Part shown: one piece after another, positions 9,560 through 20,010 of the stretch
How the letters are laid out: every line of letters starts with the position of its first letter
Position numbering within the stretch: the stretch's first letter is position 1
Origin: Bog-756 sp963756515
GTDB taxonomy: Bacteria; Actinomycetota; Acidimicrobiia; Acidimicrobiales; RAAP-2
DNA length: 64,000 bases
Direction: 5' to 3'
Assembly (NCBI GenBank): GCA_963756515.1
Contig: CAVWNV010000011.1
Span: 124,001-188,000, forward strand
Program-made: the position numbers and the translations under genes
The notes under the pieces: model-generated
Database searches by the model: none
Told to the model about the DNA's origin: nothing
Seen by the model: only the letters and a program-made list of their open reading frames with translations

Positions 9560-10764
9560 CTACCAGGGAAGTGAGTACGCCTGCACCTCGGCGACACTCA
9601 TCGTCGAAGATGGGGTGGCCGCCGTCATCACGGAGTGCCACCCCGAGGTGTCCTGCATGGCCACTTGCAGTTCGAGAATTATCCGTACGGCTCCCCGGTA
9701 ATGGTGACACCGTCCGCCGCCGACACCTGCCATACCGCCTTGCCGTCGAAGAAGGCGGTGATCGACTGACCGGGGATGAACTCGAAGCCGTAGACGTGGT
9801 AACCGGCACTCACGTCAGTGCCGACGTTGTAAAGGCTCTGTTGTTGCCCCTGGTCGGCGAAGTAGTCCGAGTGCATGAGCTCGTCGGGGTCCGGCCCGAG
9901 GAGGCCGCCCTCGTATCCATCGAGCTCATTGGCAGGCGTGCCGGCGACGCCGGGCAGGAACCAGATGCCCGGCCACATGCCCTGGGACTGGTCGGGCATT
10001 TTGGCCATCACCTGCACGTACCAACCGGAAGTAGGCAGCGAGAACTTCCCTTCGGTCGTGATCACCCCGCTGATCCACGGATAGCTGCTGGTGTACTTGT
10101 TGGTGTTGCGCTGTGCCGTCAACGTCAACCCGCCGTCGACGCTGACCTGAGACGGCGCGAACATGGCCGCCTCGTCGCGGTTGCCGGTGGTGTTCGGGCC
10201 TGAATAGGGCGGCGGCAGGTTGCCGTCGTTGTTCCACACCACTCCGCCACTTCCCACGTAGGCATTCCACTTGCTGGAGTCCAGCTTGGTGCCGGAGAAC
10301 TGGTCGTCGAAGATCTGCTGCTGGTCGGTGAAGCCGGGCGGAGGAGACAGATCGGGCTGTGGCACCGGCGCCGGAGCCACCGCGCTGACAGCCGACTTGG
10401 GGTGGCGAACGTGCCTAGTGGCAGCGTGGCCGGGGGTGTGGCGCCTGCGCCGGGGCCGACCGGCCCCTTTGCCCGTCGACACCGGAACGCAACCGTGACC
10501 GTGGGTGGCGGGCTTCGACGGGCAACAACCGACAGGCTGGCGGGCTCGGTTCGTTCCGCCCTGCTTTGGGTGACGACGGGCACGACGGTGTCGACGGTCG
10601 ATAGCCCGAACACGGGTCACAGCCGCGCTGCGGCAGCTGACCTTGGATCCGGCCGCCACGGCCACCCCGGTGGTGCCCGGGGCCACCGAGGCGGCACCGA
10701 TGGACAACACGGCCGAGGCTACTCCGAGCGCCAGCAGACGTCGCAAGCCTACGTATGTGCCCAT
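9560..10764 (-). pseudogene. Secreted GH16 endo-glucanase-like protein with a 3' frameshift
   Basis: The gene begins MGTYVGLRRLLALGVASAVL, a signal peptide, followed by a long Arg/His/Pro-rich linker (about residues 45-140). The family 16 jelly-roll catalytic domain follows (FDDQFSGTKLDSSKWNAY onward). NELDGYEG carries the ELDxxE active site with both catalytic glutamates intact. The frame stops after ITGEPYG at 9679. A one-base shift at about 9685 continues as IILELQVAMQDTSGWHSV and ends ...VQAYSLPW at 9560, exactly the expected last strands of GH16. The function would be cleavage or remodelling of an extracellular beta-glucan. The unusually basic linker is odd for a glucanase. Confidence 0.8.
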
Positions 10765-11061
10765 GGGCCAATCTCTCGTCGCTCCGCCGTCACGTCATCA
10801 CTCTGTCCGTTCCCAGGCTACAGACGATCGTCAGGCTGGCCAGACACCGGGCGTCAGCAGGGTCTTCGCTCGCCCGGGCGCCGTCGTTCAACAAGCGGGA
10901 CGGATGGTTGTCGTGGGGGCATGCCACGAGCCAGCCCGGTGTACGCCGCCGCGGGGCTCAGGGGATGAAGGCGTGGTGCTACCCGGTCACGGCCGGAGCA
11001 CCCTCAACCCGCCGGTCCGATCGAGCCGGGCTTCCGATGACGGTGCCCGACGGGCCCGACG
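10765..11061. other. Intergenic region between GH16 and deacetylase genes
   Basis: About 300 bp with no supported gene. It presumably carries the promoter of the GH16 gene; no clear consensus was found. Confidence 0.35.
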
Positions 11062-11970
11062 TCAGCCGAATCGCCAGCGCTGCAGGTGAGCCTTGAAGCG
11101 GATGCGCCCGCAGTCGGTAGCCACGCGGCGCGGGAGGCGCAACGGGTCCGTGGTGGGGCGAGCGGTGCCCGGGATGGTTGTGCACGCCGTGTCGAATCCG
11201 GCCAGACGCACGGCTTCGACCGAGTTCTCGTCGAAGTTGTCATGGCGGCCGAATGGGTAGGCGAAGTGGGACACGGGCTTGCCGATCAATCGCTCCAGGT
11301 CCTCTTTCGACGTGGTGACCGAGTCCTGCTGCTCCTGCACCGAAAGTCCCCTCAGGCGGACGTGGTCCACGGTGTGCGCCCCGATGGTGACAACGTCGGA
11401 GCTGGCCAGCTCGACCAGTTCCGCGTGGGTGAGCGCACGAGCGTTGTCAGGAGGTGACGAGTCCACCGACCACTCCTTCGAGATGGTATCGAGGACACGC
11501 TGGATCTCGTCGACCGGAAGGGGCAGCAGGCGCTGACGTACTGATTCGAGGTCTGCGTTGTTGTTCGCCGAACCCAGGGCGACGCGAACAGTTTCCACTC
11601 CAATCGGCAGCCGGATCTCGGTCGTTCCCGGTGGACGGCGGCGCAAGAGGGTGGCCAGTCGATCCCACCAGAATCCGTTTTGGTCGCCCAGAACTCCGCT
11701 GGCTACGAAGACCGTGAACGGAACACCCTTTGCCTGGGCGATCGGCAAGGCGTTGGTCAGGTTGTCGTTGTACCCGTCGTCAAAGGTGACGACCACCCTC
11801 GGTCGGCGCGAAGGCACGGCCAGGTCGGCGAGGGTCGACGGCTCTCGGCCCCGCGACATCTCTTCGAGATGGGCGGAGAAATTGTCAGGCTGCACGCAGA
11901 GTCCGAAGGGATCCTCGACCCCCTCGGCGACCCGGTGATAACAGAGTATGAGCGTCCCTTTGTGATTCAC
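11062..11970 (-). CDS. Polysaccharide deacetylase (CE4, NodB homology domain)
   Basis: 302 residues. TLILCYHRV is the typical first strand, VVVTFDDGYNDNL holds the catalytic Asp and metal-binding Asp (TFDDGY motif), and GAHTVDHVRL is the metal-binding HxxxH-type motif 2. SHFAYPFGRHDNFD matches motif 3. No signal peptide or transmembrane helix is visible, so it may act in the cytoplasm on a precursor or be exported by another route. It would remove N- or O-acetyl groups from a polysaccharide. It lies with GH16 and sulfotransferase genes on the same strand, all tailoring functions. Confidence 0.87.
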   Translation of the reverse strand: MNHKGTLILCYHRVAEGVEDPFGLCVQPDNFSAHLEEMSRGREPSTLADLAVPSRRPRVVVTFDDGYNDNLTNALPIAQAKGVPFTVFVASGVLGDQNGFWWDRLATLLRRRPPGTTEIRLPIGVETVRVALGSANNNADLESVRQRLLPLPVDEIQRVLDTISKEWSVDSSPPDNARALTHAELVELASSDVVTIGAHTVDHVRLRGLSVQEQQDSVTTSKEDLERLIGKPVSHFAYPFGRHDNFDENSVEAVRLAGFDTACTTIPGTARPTTDPLRLPRRVATDCGRIRFKAHLQRWRFG

Positions 11971-12153
11971 CCTAGAAACGCCCCCCTAGTCCGAGTTCGG
12001 TCGGCCCTGAGCCCAGCGACCTCGTTGACGCCATCATCCATTCACCCGACTCAGCCTACCGATCACACGGGCGAGCACGGTCTGACAACGGAAGGCGCCC
12101 GAATCCGATCCAGTGGCCATGACACACAGCGTCGAGAATCGCATCGATTCGCC

Positions 12154-13107
12154 CTAGAGCTCCGGAAATCCTGTGAACGAATCCCACATCTTCCGACAGA
12201 GTTGTTCGACCTCCGGGTCGAGACCGTCCTCCAACGACGAGCCGGGTTGGGGGCGCACCTTGGCCGCGATCGAATGGAGAGGCAGCGGGACCCCCACGTA
12301 CTGAGACAATGATCGGATCACCTCGTCGGAACCACTGCAGGCTCGCTCATAACGAAGGATTCGAATTCCCTCATCCTCCCAGAGGCGCTGATCAAAGTAG
12401 AGCTGATTTCGAGTCCACCAGAAGAGAGCAGCGGCATCGAGCGGCTCGAGATCGCGGTCCAGCAGTTCGAGAACGGTTTCGCGAGTCTCATCGGATGCCC
12501 CGCGGTAGCGCCAGTCGAGAGCGTCACCGGAACGAAACGGCTGCAGGTCCCGAAAAGGGTTCTCCGGGCCGAAGCGATTGAGATTCGACCGGGCCACCTC
12601 GTGATAATGGCGGAGCATCCAAATGGCTCTCACGTTGCCGGCCGCATCCATGAGCTCTTTGACCCGGTCGCTCTCGACAAGGGGTTTGACCGCCACAACC
12701 TCGAACGGAAGCCGGTGGATGCGGCCGAACACCGTGGGATAGTCCTGCCATTTCGCCTCGCCCGGAACGTTTCCGACCAGACGACGATCGTGTTCCTCGA
12801 GAATCAGAACCCGCCAGGATCGATCGAGGAACGTCTGTTGAAGCATCGTGGTCCCCGATCGCTGACACCCGAGAATCAGAACCACATGGCGCTGATCGCG
12901 GGGAGCGCGGATGACGGAGCGAGCCAGGCGTTTGCCTATGGCCAGCGCCCTCCGTCGCACGAGCGGCTCGCCGTCGCGCCACTTGTGGCGAGCCGAGAGG
13001 TCCTTGTAAGCGTCGGTCACCAGTTCGAACTGTCCTCTCGATAACGCTGTGCCCACAGCGTTCCCACCACAACTGGTCGGATGCCATGGGCGATCTGTCG
13101 ACCTCAT
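12154..13107 (-). CDS. Sulfotransferase family protein
   Basis: About 317 residues from the MRSTDRPW start; the frame is open up to 13212. VVLILGCQRSGTTMLQQTF is the 5'-phosphosulfate-binding loop (PSB, about residues 72-90 of this form). VRAIWMLRHYHEVARSNLNR corresponds to the 3'-phosphate-binding region with its Arg and Ser. This fits PAPS-dependent sulfotransferases acting on carbohydrates or lipids. The likely role is sulfation of the polysaccharide made by neighbouring genes. It is divergent from the GT4 gene at 13256; choosing the internal start leaves about 150 bp for promoters between them. Confidence 0.8.
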   Translation of the reverse strand: MRSTDRPWHPTSCGGNAVGTALSRGQFELVTDAYKDLSARHKWRDGEPLVRRRALAIGKRLARSVIRAPRDQRHVVLILGCQRSGTTMLQQTFLDRSWRVLILEEHDRRLVGNVPGEAKWQDYPTVFGRIHRLPFEVVAVKPLVESDRVKELMDAAGNVRAIWMLRHYHEVARSNLNRFGPENPFRDLQPFRSGDALDWRYRGASDETRETVLELLDRDLEPLDAAALFWWTRNQLYFDQRLWEDEGIRILRYERACSGSDEVIRSLSQYVGVPLPLHSIAAKVRPQPGSSLEDGLDPEVEQLCRKMWDSFTGFPEL

Positions 13108-13255
13108 GGCACCCGTAAGGAAGTTGGACTTTAGACGATGTCCCCACCGGGCATCGCTCCGCGAAGCAGGCGGCGACGGAACGACCGCGCTCCGTGACAT
13201 CGGTACCCGCACGTGTTGGCGGGGAACGCCCGGGGCGTCCTAGGTTGCAACCCTG

Positions 13256-14467
13256 ATGCGGGTGCTGATGGTGACACAGTTCTACCCACCTGACGTCGGC
13301 GGGCAGGAGCGGCACGTTCGGAACCTGGCGCAGGCGTTGGCGGCACGCGGGCACGGCGTCGAAGTCGCCACCACGGCCGTAGGCGGGTCCGAACAGACGA
13401 TTCGGGACGGAGTGGTGCCCGTTCACCAACTACGCACGACTGCGCAGCGCCTGCCACAGCTCTACAGCGACCCGGGACGGCCCCACGCCATGCCCATCGT
13501 GGATCCCCGGTTCCGCTCCGGGATCCGACGGCTTCTCACCGCGGGTGATTTCGACGTGCTCCACGCCCATGACTGGAGCGTCACGTCATCGATCGGTCCC
13601 GCTCGGCGCTCCGGGGTGCCCGTGATAGTGACCCAGCACGAATACAGCCATGTCTGTGCCACCAAGCGGTTCATGCGCGGTGACGACGTCTGCCCGGGAC
13701 CGGCGCCGCTGGCGTGCATCACCTGCGCTTCCTCCAAACACGGTCCGATGGTCGGGCCCGGTGTGGTGCTGGCGAATGCTGTCAGCCGAGGCATCCGCAC
13801 GAGAAATGTAGACGTATTTGTCCCGGTCAGTTCGGTGGTGGCGGTCAACACGAGACTGCCCGGCCACAGCTCCTATGAAGTCATTCCGAACTTCATTCCC
13901 GATGACCTCGTTCTCGACATTGCCACGCCGCGACCCGACGGGCCCGTCGTCTTCGTCGGCGATCTCAGCCGTGACAAGGGGGTCGATGTGCTCATTGAGG
14001 CCTATCGGCGTCTGTCTGGGGCACCCGGGCTCGTTCTCGCCGGTAGGACGTTCGAGGACACCCCTCTCGATCTTCCCGAGGGGGTCGAGCTGCAAGGTCT
14101 TCTCGATCACGCCGCCGTGATGTCGCTCATGGAGACAGCCAGTGTGGTGGTCGTTCCATCGATCGTGCCCGACTGCTGTCCGACCGTGGTCCTCGAGGCG
14201 ATGGCCATCGGACGACCGGTCGTCGCCGCCGCCAGTGGCGGCATCGTGGATCTAGTCGACGACGGGGTGACCGGCCACCTGGTAGCGCCGGGCGACCCCG
14301 TCGCCCTCGCCGCTGCGCTCTCCTCGCTGATCGCCGACCCCGACACCGCTGCCGCCATGGGACGAAACGCATTGGACCGCGTACGCTCGTTCACTGCTTC
14401 AGCAGTGGTGGGACGCATCGAGACCCTCTACGAGCGAACCATTGCCGGTACATCGGTCTGCACGTGA
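13256..14467 (+). CDS. GT4 family glycosyltransferase
   Basis: 403 residues with a GT-B fold. MRVLMVTQFYPPDVGGQERH at the N-terminus is the typical acceptor-domain start with a Gly-rich loop. VFVGDLSRDKGVDVLIEAY starts the donor domain, and a segment centred on VVLEAMAIGRPVVAA near residue 320 is the nucleotide-sugar-binding E-x7-E region. A Cys-rich stretch (CPGPAPLACITCASS) at about residues 144-158 occurs in some GT4 enzymes. It adds a sugar to a polysaccharide or lipid intermediate at the inner membrane face. Gene order places it with the flippase and large membrane protein as assembly machinery. Confidence 0.9.
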   Translation: MRVLMVTQFYPPDVGGQERHVRNLAQALAARGHGVEVATTAVGGSEQTIRDGVVPVHQLRTTAQRLPQLYSDPGRPHAMPIVDPRFRSGIRRLLTAGDFDVLHAHDWSVTSSIGPARRSGVPVIVTQHEYSHVCATKRFMRGDDVCPGPAPLACITCASSKHGPMVGPGVVLANAVSRGIRTRNVDVFVPVSSVVAVNTRLPGHSSYEVIPNFIPDDLVLDIATPRPDGPVVFVGDLSRDKGVDVLIEAYRRLSGAPGLVLAGRTFEDTPLDLPEGVELQGLLDHAAVMSLMETASVVVVPSIVPDCCPTVVLEAMAIGRPVVAAASGGIVDLVDDGVTGHLVAPGDPVALAAALSSLIADPDTAAAMGRNALDRVRSFTASAVVGRIETLYERTIAGTSVCT

Positions 14468-14522
14468 CGGGCAGCCAGGCGACATCCCAACCGGTGCTCG
14501 GGCTGGTCGCCGCCGACCTCGA

Positions 14523-15839
14523 TCACGAGGGCGGGCTTGGGTCGGACTCGGTGGCGGGAGTCCGGCGGAAGACCTGAAGCACCGCCGGTGACAGCACGAC
14601 TGCCTCGCACGAAGCAGCAACAGCCCATCCGAGGCAGATCCCGTTCAGACCCCACAGGACCCCACCCAAGGTGGCTCCAGCTGCCTCCGCTGAGGTCCCG
14701 ATGGCCATGATTTTGGCGGCGTGCGAGAGCCGACCTTGTGCCCGCCGGATCGAAACGTAGTGGTCCTTGATCACGTAGGCCGGACCCACCAGGATCAGAA
14801 TTCGCAACGCCGTGGTCCCGTTGGCCGCATAGGCGGGTCCGAAGATGCGAAGCGCAAGAGGAGCCGCCACCTCGACGGCGAGCACGATGGCGCCGGACAG
14901 GGCAAGTCCAAGAGGGAGGGTGCGACGTACGTGACGATGGAGGAGGCCGGGGTCGCCGGAGCGCTCGGCAAAGAGGGAGAGGGCGAGGAGGTAGGGAATG
15001 ATGAGCACGGTGGCCGACAGCAGATAGGCGGCGGAAAAATAAGCAACCTGCTTGGGCGGGATGAGGAGGGTGGCTGTCAGCGGAACGATGTAGGAGATGG
15101 AGCTGATCGAGAGATTGAGCACGTGGTGCTGCAGTGAGAGGGTCCCGAAGCGACGGACGAGGGCAGCACGGTGACTGAGCGACCCTTGCCCGTCGGAGGT
15201 TGGCTCCAACCTGAGCATCGGGATGCACACGACGAGCGAGACAACGAGTGCTATGGCCCAGGCAAAAATGAGACCGGCGCTCGTCCGGGTCGACGCCAGG
15301 ACGAGCACTCCCACACAGGCGAGCTTCAATATGGAGCTGAGGCTGCCTCGCCACAGCTGGGCCGAACCGCGGTGCAGCCCTATGGCCGCATTGTCGAGGG
15401 TGAGACCGGCCATGGTGGCCACCGACCCGACAACGAAGAGGGCTGCGGTGACGGGGTCCTCCCCGATCAGTCTCAGACTCTTGCCCAGTACGGGAGAAAG
15501 GGCCACGGTGCCTACCGACAACATCAAGACCACGAAACATGCGATTGCCAACCCGGTGGTGAAGACGACGCGCCGCTCCCCTGCTTCTATCGGATCGATT
15601 TCCGCCAGAAGCAGGAGCGGGATGCCGAGGGCGCCGATGGCGGCCAGCAGGAGCGCCGTCGATGCCGCCGCAGCAGCGAGACCGACGTTCCGGGCCGGAA
15701 AGAGATGGGTCACCACGGCCCAATAGGCGAGGCCGAGAAGCGCAGTCGCACCCTGCTTGGCCACGAGGTAACCGAACGTCGTGAACAGACGTCTCAGCTC
15801 GGTTACCTGCTTCGATTCTCCGGTAGCGAACTCGCTCAT
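14523..15839 (-). CDS. Wzx-type polysaccharide flippase (MOP superfamily)
   Basis: About 438 residues with 11-14 predicted membrane helices spread over the whole length (for example LGLAYWAVVTHLF, TALLLAAIGALGIPLLLLA, ALFVVGSVATMAGLTL). The layout and the loop FGPAYAANGTTALRILI near the C-terminus are typical of Wzx/RfbX exporters, which move lipid-linked repeat units across the membrane. Translation probably starts at MSEFATGES (15839); the frame is open to 15926. It is convergent with the GT4 gene at 13256, with a 55-bp gap. Confidence 0.87.
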   Translation of the reverse strand: MSEFATGESKQVTELRRLFTTFGYLVAKQGATALLGLAYWAVVTHLFPARNVGLAAAAASTALLLAAIGALGIPLLLLAEIDPIEAGERRVVFTTGLAIACFVVLMLSVGTVALSPVLGKSLRLIGEDPVTAALFVVGSVATMAGLTLDNAAIGLHRGSAQLWRGSLSSILKLACVGVLVLASTRTSAGLIFAWAIALVVSLVVCIPMLRLEPTSDGQGSLSHRAALVRRFGTLSLQHHVLNLSISSISYIVPLTATLLIPPKQVAYFSAAYLLSATVLIIPYLLALSLFAERSGDPGLLHRHVRRTLPLGLALSGAIVLAVEVAAPLALRIFGPAYAANGTTALRILILVGPAYVIKDHYVSIRRAQGRLSHAAKIMAIGTSAEAAGATLGGVLWGLNGICLGWAVAASCEAVVLSPAVLQVFRRTPATESDPSPPS

Positions 15840-16223
15840 GCCCCTTGCTCCGCTACGGGGTCGAATCCGCAACTCCTCTCCGACCCAGCCACGCGCCCCC
15901 GCCCAAGTCGGGATTGCCGACGCCACACGTTGAAGTTCCGCGCCTCACCTTCAGATGCTAATGCCTGGGTCACCGCTGGGTTCAATCGAGCCAGTCCCGA
16001 TCGAGCCTGCAGCCGCCTCCTCGTTCGACATCTGCTCCGGCACCGGAAGTCCGATCACGACACCGCCCGGAGGGCGACGCAGCAAAGGACCAGGCCGCCT
16101 TCGCAGAACAATGACGCCCATGTCATACTTGATCCTCGCGGTGGGGCCTACCGGGTTTGACCGCTGGTCGAGGACAGCACTGACCCGGCACGTGGTCCAC
16201 GAGGGGACCATCCAGATCAGAGG
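15840..16223. other. Divergent promoter region
   Basis: About 380 bp between the flippase and the large membrane protein, which are transcribed away from each other. No gene is supported; it presumably contains both promoters. No palindrome or clear -10/-35 pair stood out. Confidence 0.35.
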
Positions 16224-19097
16224 TTGATCCACGACTCGACAAAGTGCCGGGGCACACTCTTGTTACTTCGACCTCTAGCGAATCTCGATGATCACGACGA
16301 GGTGACTGGCTCCTTGTCGCCCGACATCCCCGTCACCTTCCGTGAGCCCCCGGCGCCGCAGAGTGCGGCGGCATCTGCAGTTCCCCCAGCAAACAGGTCA
16401 CGATTCGGCACCGTGCTGGCCCTGGTCGGTACGGGTCTGCTGCTGCAAGGAATCGCTGACGCCCTCGACCGGACCGGTCATGAATCGCCGGATCTCGCCC
16501 TGTTCCTGGCCGCCATCACGGTCATCTTTGCCGCCTGCGCTTGGCGCCTCACGGGCTCTCAGGCGTCGCGGAGAGAGCGCATTCAAATCTCGGTCGTCCT
16601 CGGTCTCGGGCTCCTCGCCTCCTACATCATGCACCGTCCGCTGCTCTTGGACAGCTTCGACGAGATGGCCCACGGCGCCACTCTCACGAGGATGCTCGAA
16701 AGCCGACCGCTGATTCCGACCAACACCATTCTTCCCGTGAGCCCCTACTACCCGGGTCTTGAACTCGTGACCGCCGCCACCCGATGGTTGACCGGCCTGC
16801 CGTTGGCCCTCGACCAGGTCATCGTGCTGGCCGCGGCCCGCCTGGTGTTGGTGCTCAGTGTCTTCCTCATGGTGGAGCGCGCCTGTCGCAGTTCGCGCGC
16901 CGGGGGCATCGGCGTTCTCGTCTATGCCGGGTGCCCTCAGTTCTATGGATTCGACGCTCAATACGCCTATGAAACACTCGCACTGGCCTTCGCAGTGGTG
17001 GCAATCCACCTCCTCATGGTGTCGATCGACACCGGCCGGCCCAAGATGGGGAGATCGTTCGTACTGGCCCTCGGTTGCATCGTGGCGATGGTCTTTACGC
17101 ATCACCTGACGGCGTGGCTCACCATCGGCTTCCTGGTGGTGTGGGCCGTGGCGCTCTACTTCATCGCCCGCTCCCGGGTTCGGCCGCCACCGGGTGACGT
17201 CGGGCCGACCGCGGTCCCGAATAGTCAGCTGGCCGGTCAGGAGCAACCCCCACTCGACCAGTCCACGATCAGTCGGAAGGGGGCCCAGGCCCGAATCGTG
17301 GGTACTGCGGCCCTGGTTGGGGTCATCGTGGGCGGAACGTGGACGGCCATCGTCGGCAGTCGGGTCATCGGGTACGTCGGACCGATCATCGACGATGCGT
17401 ATGCGAATGTTCAACGGGCACTCGGACAGCTCCACGGCAATCGGCAGCTCTTCCGAAACTCGGCCGGAGGTGGTTCGCCCAAATGGGAGATCGCCCTGAT
17501 GCTGGGCGCCGCCGTCCTCTGGTGCCTGATTCTGCTTCCTTCGCTCTACAGCGTGGTGTGGAAGCGCAGCGTTCGGGGCGGCCGACTGCGCTTCCTGCCG
17601 GCCGTCATCGCGGCAACCTATCCCCTGGCCCTGCTGGCCAACATATCCTCCGACAGCAAGTTGGTCGCGGAGCGCGCCATGACGTTCATCTTCTTGGGTA
17701 TGGCGGTGGTGGTGGGTGGATGGCTGGCCAGAAGGCTGCTGCGAGAACGTCGGACGGTGGAACGGGTGGCAACCATCGTCATCGCCACCATCTGCTTCCT
17801 CGGAAGCATGCTCTTCGGAGGGGGTCCGTTGCCCTCCTACCTGCCCGGTCCGTACCGGGTCGGAGCCGATGAGCTGTCCTTGGGCTCACCGTCACTAGCC
17901 CTGGCCCACTGGACCAACACCCATCTCCCCGCCGGCTCACACGTAGCCGCCGACCGCGACAACGGGGCGTTGCTCAACGACATCGGAGGCGTCGAGTCGG
18001 TGGCACCGGAAGACGGGCTGGTCAATCCGTCCACGCTGTTCTTCGACCGCCAGCTCACTCCCTGGGATGTCTCCCTCATCCGCCAATCCGGCATTCGCTA
18101 CATCGTCATCGACGACCGCCTGGGCGAGGGACTCCCCCTCTACGGAACCTACATCGCGCCCGGGGAGCCTCAGAATCCCCTCACCAACGCCGATCTCGGG
18201 AAGTACGGCTCGTTACCGTGGGCGCGCCTCATCTACAACAACGGCCCCATCCAGGTGTACGACCTCTCCGTGCTGCTCGGGAAGTCCCCCCTGGTGGCCC
18301 CACCGGGCGTCATCGGCGGAGCGGTGGGGACGGGGCTCAACGTTGGGATCTTCCTGGTGGCCCTGCTGGTGGTGGCCATGTGGACCATCAGGCTGCGCCG
18401 CCGCTCCCGTAAGCGCCGCATCGACGTGCACACGGTGGTCAGCGGGGTGGCCGCCGCACTGGTGACCGCCCTCTTCGGCGCCTTCCTCGTTCGGCTGATC
18501 GGCTGGCCACCGGATGCCGTGGCCCTCGGAATACTGCTGGCGTTGCTACTCCTCAGTCTGCGCCCGACGAACTGGCGCCTGAGGAGCCTGACCACCGGGC
18601 GCCGGGGCCGGACCCCGTCGTTCGGTCCTACGGCGTCCCCCATCGAGAGTGACTCACCAGGAGGGGCCGGGACGAACGGGTCGGCCGCGGGATCGGACTC
18701 CCCCAGCACCAACCCCGAGCCCGACGCCAACTCCCCCGCATCGGGACGGACCGGTCGATCGCGATCCCAGATGGCGCTGGGTTGTGTCGGATTGGTGCTC
18801 ATCTCCCTGGGTGTGTCGTTGGCCACGGTGACGGCATTGAAGGAGTGGACGCCTCCCCCCGAACTGTCCGCCACCTTCGGACCGAAGGGCCAGGCCGTTG
18901 CCGACGTACAACTCGGCTCGGCCGGGCCGATCCCGACAAAGATCGAGATCGTCGACGGAAGCAAGGCGGTCTGGGAGAAGTCGCTCTCGAAGGAGACCGG
19001 GGCCCAGAGCCTCGTGCTTCCGGCCCGCTTCGTCCACCCAGGGACAAGGGTGTTGCTCGTCTCGGGCGGGCATACCTTGCGAGCGGTCGACGGCTGA
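16224..19097 (+). CDS. Large multi-spanning membrane protein, GT-C-like
   Basis: 957 residues with about 14 or more hydrophobic segments. After the first helices, LLLDSFDEMAHGATLTRMLES resembles the first extracytoplasmic loop of GT-C glycosyltransferases with an acidic DE motif. PYYPGLELVTAATRWLTG follows, as in that family. A long soluble part (about residues 540-680) precedes two more helices, a Pro/Ser/Gly-rich linker, another helix and a short C-terminal beta domain. It may transfer sugars from polyprenyl-phosphate donors outside the membrane or polymerise the glycan; this is inference. The start could be TTG 16224 or GTG 16302. Its end lies only 15 bp from the convergent epimerase gene. 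Confidence 0.75.
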   Translation: MIHDSTKCRGTLLLLRPLANLDDHDEVTGSLSPDIPVTFREPPAPQSAAASAVPPANRSRFGTVLALVGTGLLLQGIADALDRTGHESPDLALFLAAITVIFAACAWRLTGSQASRRERIQISVVLGLGLLASYIMHRPLLLDSFDEMAHGATLTRMLESRPLIPTNTILPVSPYYPGLELVTAATRWLTGLPLALDQVIVLAAARLVLVLSVFLMVERACRSSRAGGIGVLVYAGCPQFYGFDAQYAYETLALAFAVVAIHLLMVSIDTGRPKMGRSFVLALGCIVAMVFTHHLTAWLTIGFLVVWAVALYFIARSRVRPPPGDVGPTAVPNSQLAGQEQPPLDQSTISRKGAQARIVGTAALVGVIVGGTWTAIVGSRVIGYVGPIIDDAYANVQRALGQLHGNRQLFRNSAGGGSPKWEIALMLGAAVLWCLILLPSLYSVVWKRSVRGGRLRFLPAVIAATYPLALLANISSDSKLVAERAMTFIFLGMAVVVGGWLARRLLRERRTVERVATIVIATICFLGSMLFGGGPLPSYLPGPYRVGADELSLGSPSLALAHWTNTHLPAGSHVAADRDNGALLNDIGGVESVAPEDGLVNPSTLFFDRQLTPWDVSLIRQSGIRYIVIDDRLGEGLPLYGTYIAPGEPQNPLTNADLGKYGSLPWARLIYNNGPIQVYDLSVLLGKSPLVAPPGVIGGAVGTGLNVGIFLVALLVVAMWTIRLRRRSRKRRIDVHTVVSGVAAALVTALFGAFLVRLIGWPPDAVALGILLALLLLSLRPTNWRLRSLTTGRRGRTPSFGPTASPIESDSPGGAGTNGSAAGSDSPSTNPEPDANSPASGRTGRSRSQMALGCVGLVLISLGVSLATVTALKEWTPPPELSATFGPKGQAVADVQLGSAGPIPTKIEIVDGSKAVWEKSLSKETGAQSLVLPARFVHPGTRVLLVSGGHTLRAVDG

Positions 19098-19112
19098 ACC
19101 GTCGAGTCCGGC

Positions 19113-19982
19113 TCAGACTGCGCCGTCACTGCCCAGAGAGAAGGGCTCCAGGGTTACGCCGAGCTGTTCGAGGACGTCGAGATTGGGGACGTCCGGTGCC
19201 GGCCGGACCAGACCCAGCAGGGAGTCGGCACGCACCGGCAGTGTGAGCGGAAGAAGCTCAGCCGCCCGAAGGGCTCCATAGACGGCCATGGGCGGGGTCG
19301 GGACGAACCGGGGCACAGGTTTGGTCGAACCGGCGGCGAAGCTCGTCAGCAGCTCGGTGAACAGTACGGGGTCGGGGTGGGCGATGCCGACCGGATGGGC
19401 GGGGGAATGTTCGGCACGGGCCAGGGCGACCGTGGCCGCGGCGAACTCGTCCTCCCGCACGGTGAACTGGTGCGCACGCGGCCCGAAGTCGGGAAGCACC
19501 GGAAGCGCAGCCAGTCGCTGGAGCGTGCCGGCCATCCCGCCCCAGCCTGGTCCGTAGACGAGACCCGGTCGGACGACACACATCCCCCGGCTCAGCGCAG
19601 CCAGCTCGGTGGCCAGCTTGGCCCGGCCGTAGAGCTGGCGTGTCCCCCGATAGGCCGACATCGACGACAGGACGATGGTCCGGCGGACGCCGCTGGACAT
19701 GGCCGCATCGAGCAGCGCCGTCGTACCGAAGACGTTGGTCTGCCAGATGTCGGACCTTTTGGTCAGCGTCAGGTCGTAGGCGCAGTGGACGAGCACGTCG
19801 GCACCCTCGAGGGCGTCGGTGGGACCGGTGGAGTTGAGATCGAACGAACGGTCACTGCTTTCCGGAGCCGGAGCCCGTACCAGGCGTCGAACGGTGAATC
19901 CGGCCGAGCCGAACGCCTCCACCAGCACGGAACCCAGGTAGCCACTGGCACCGGTGATACAGACCATCGGCTCTTCGTTCAC
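19113..19982 (-). CDS. NAD(P)-dependent epimerase/dehydratase (extended SDR)
   Basis: 289 residues. ITGASGYLGS at residues 9-18 is the cofactor-binding motif, and LSSMSAYRG plus YGRAK supply the Ser, Tyr and Lys of the active site. It is shorter in the C-terminal substrate domain than classical epimerases. It starts 28 bp after the GMC oxidoreductase stop on the same strand, so the two are probably co-transcribed and act on the same metabolite. The reaction is unknown. Confidence 0.83.
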   Translation of the reverse strand: MNEEPMVCITGASGYLGSVLVEAFGSAGFTVRRLVRAPAPESSDRSFDLNSTGPTDALEGADVLVHCAYDLTLTKRSDIWQTNVFGTTALLDAAMSSGVRRTIVLSSMSAYRGTRQLYGRAKLATELAALSRGMCVVRPGLVYGPGWGGMAGTLQRLAALPVLPDFGPRAHQFTVREDEFAAATVALARAEHSPAHPVGIAHPDPVLFTELLTSFAAGSTKPVPRFVPTPPMAVYGALRAAELLPLTLPVRADSLLGLVRPAPDVPNLDVLEQLGVTLEPFSLGSDGAV

Positions 19983-20010
19983 GACGGGTCACTCCCATAA
20001 TCGGCAGCCG

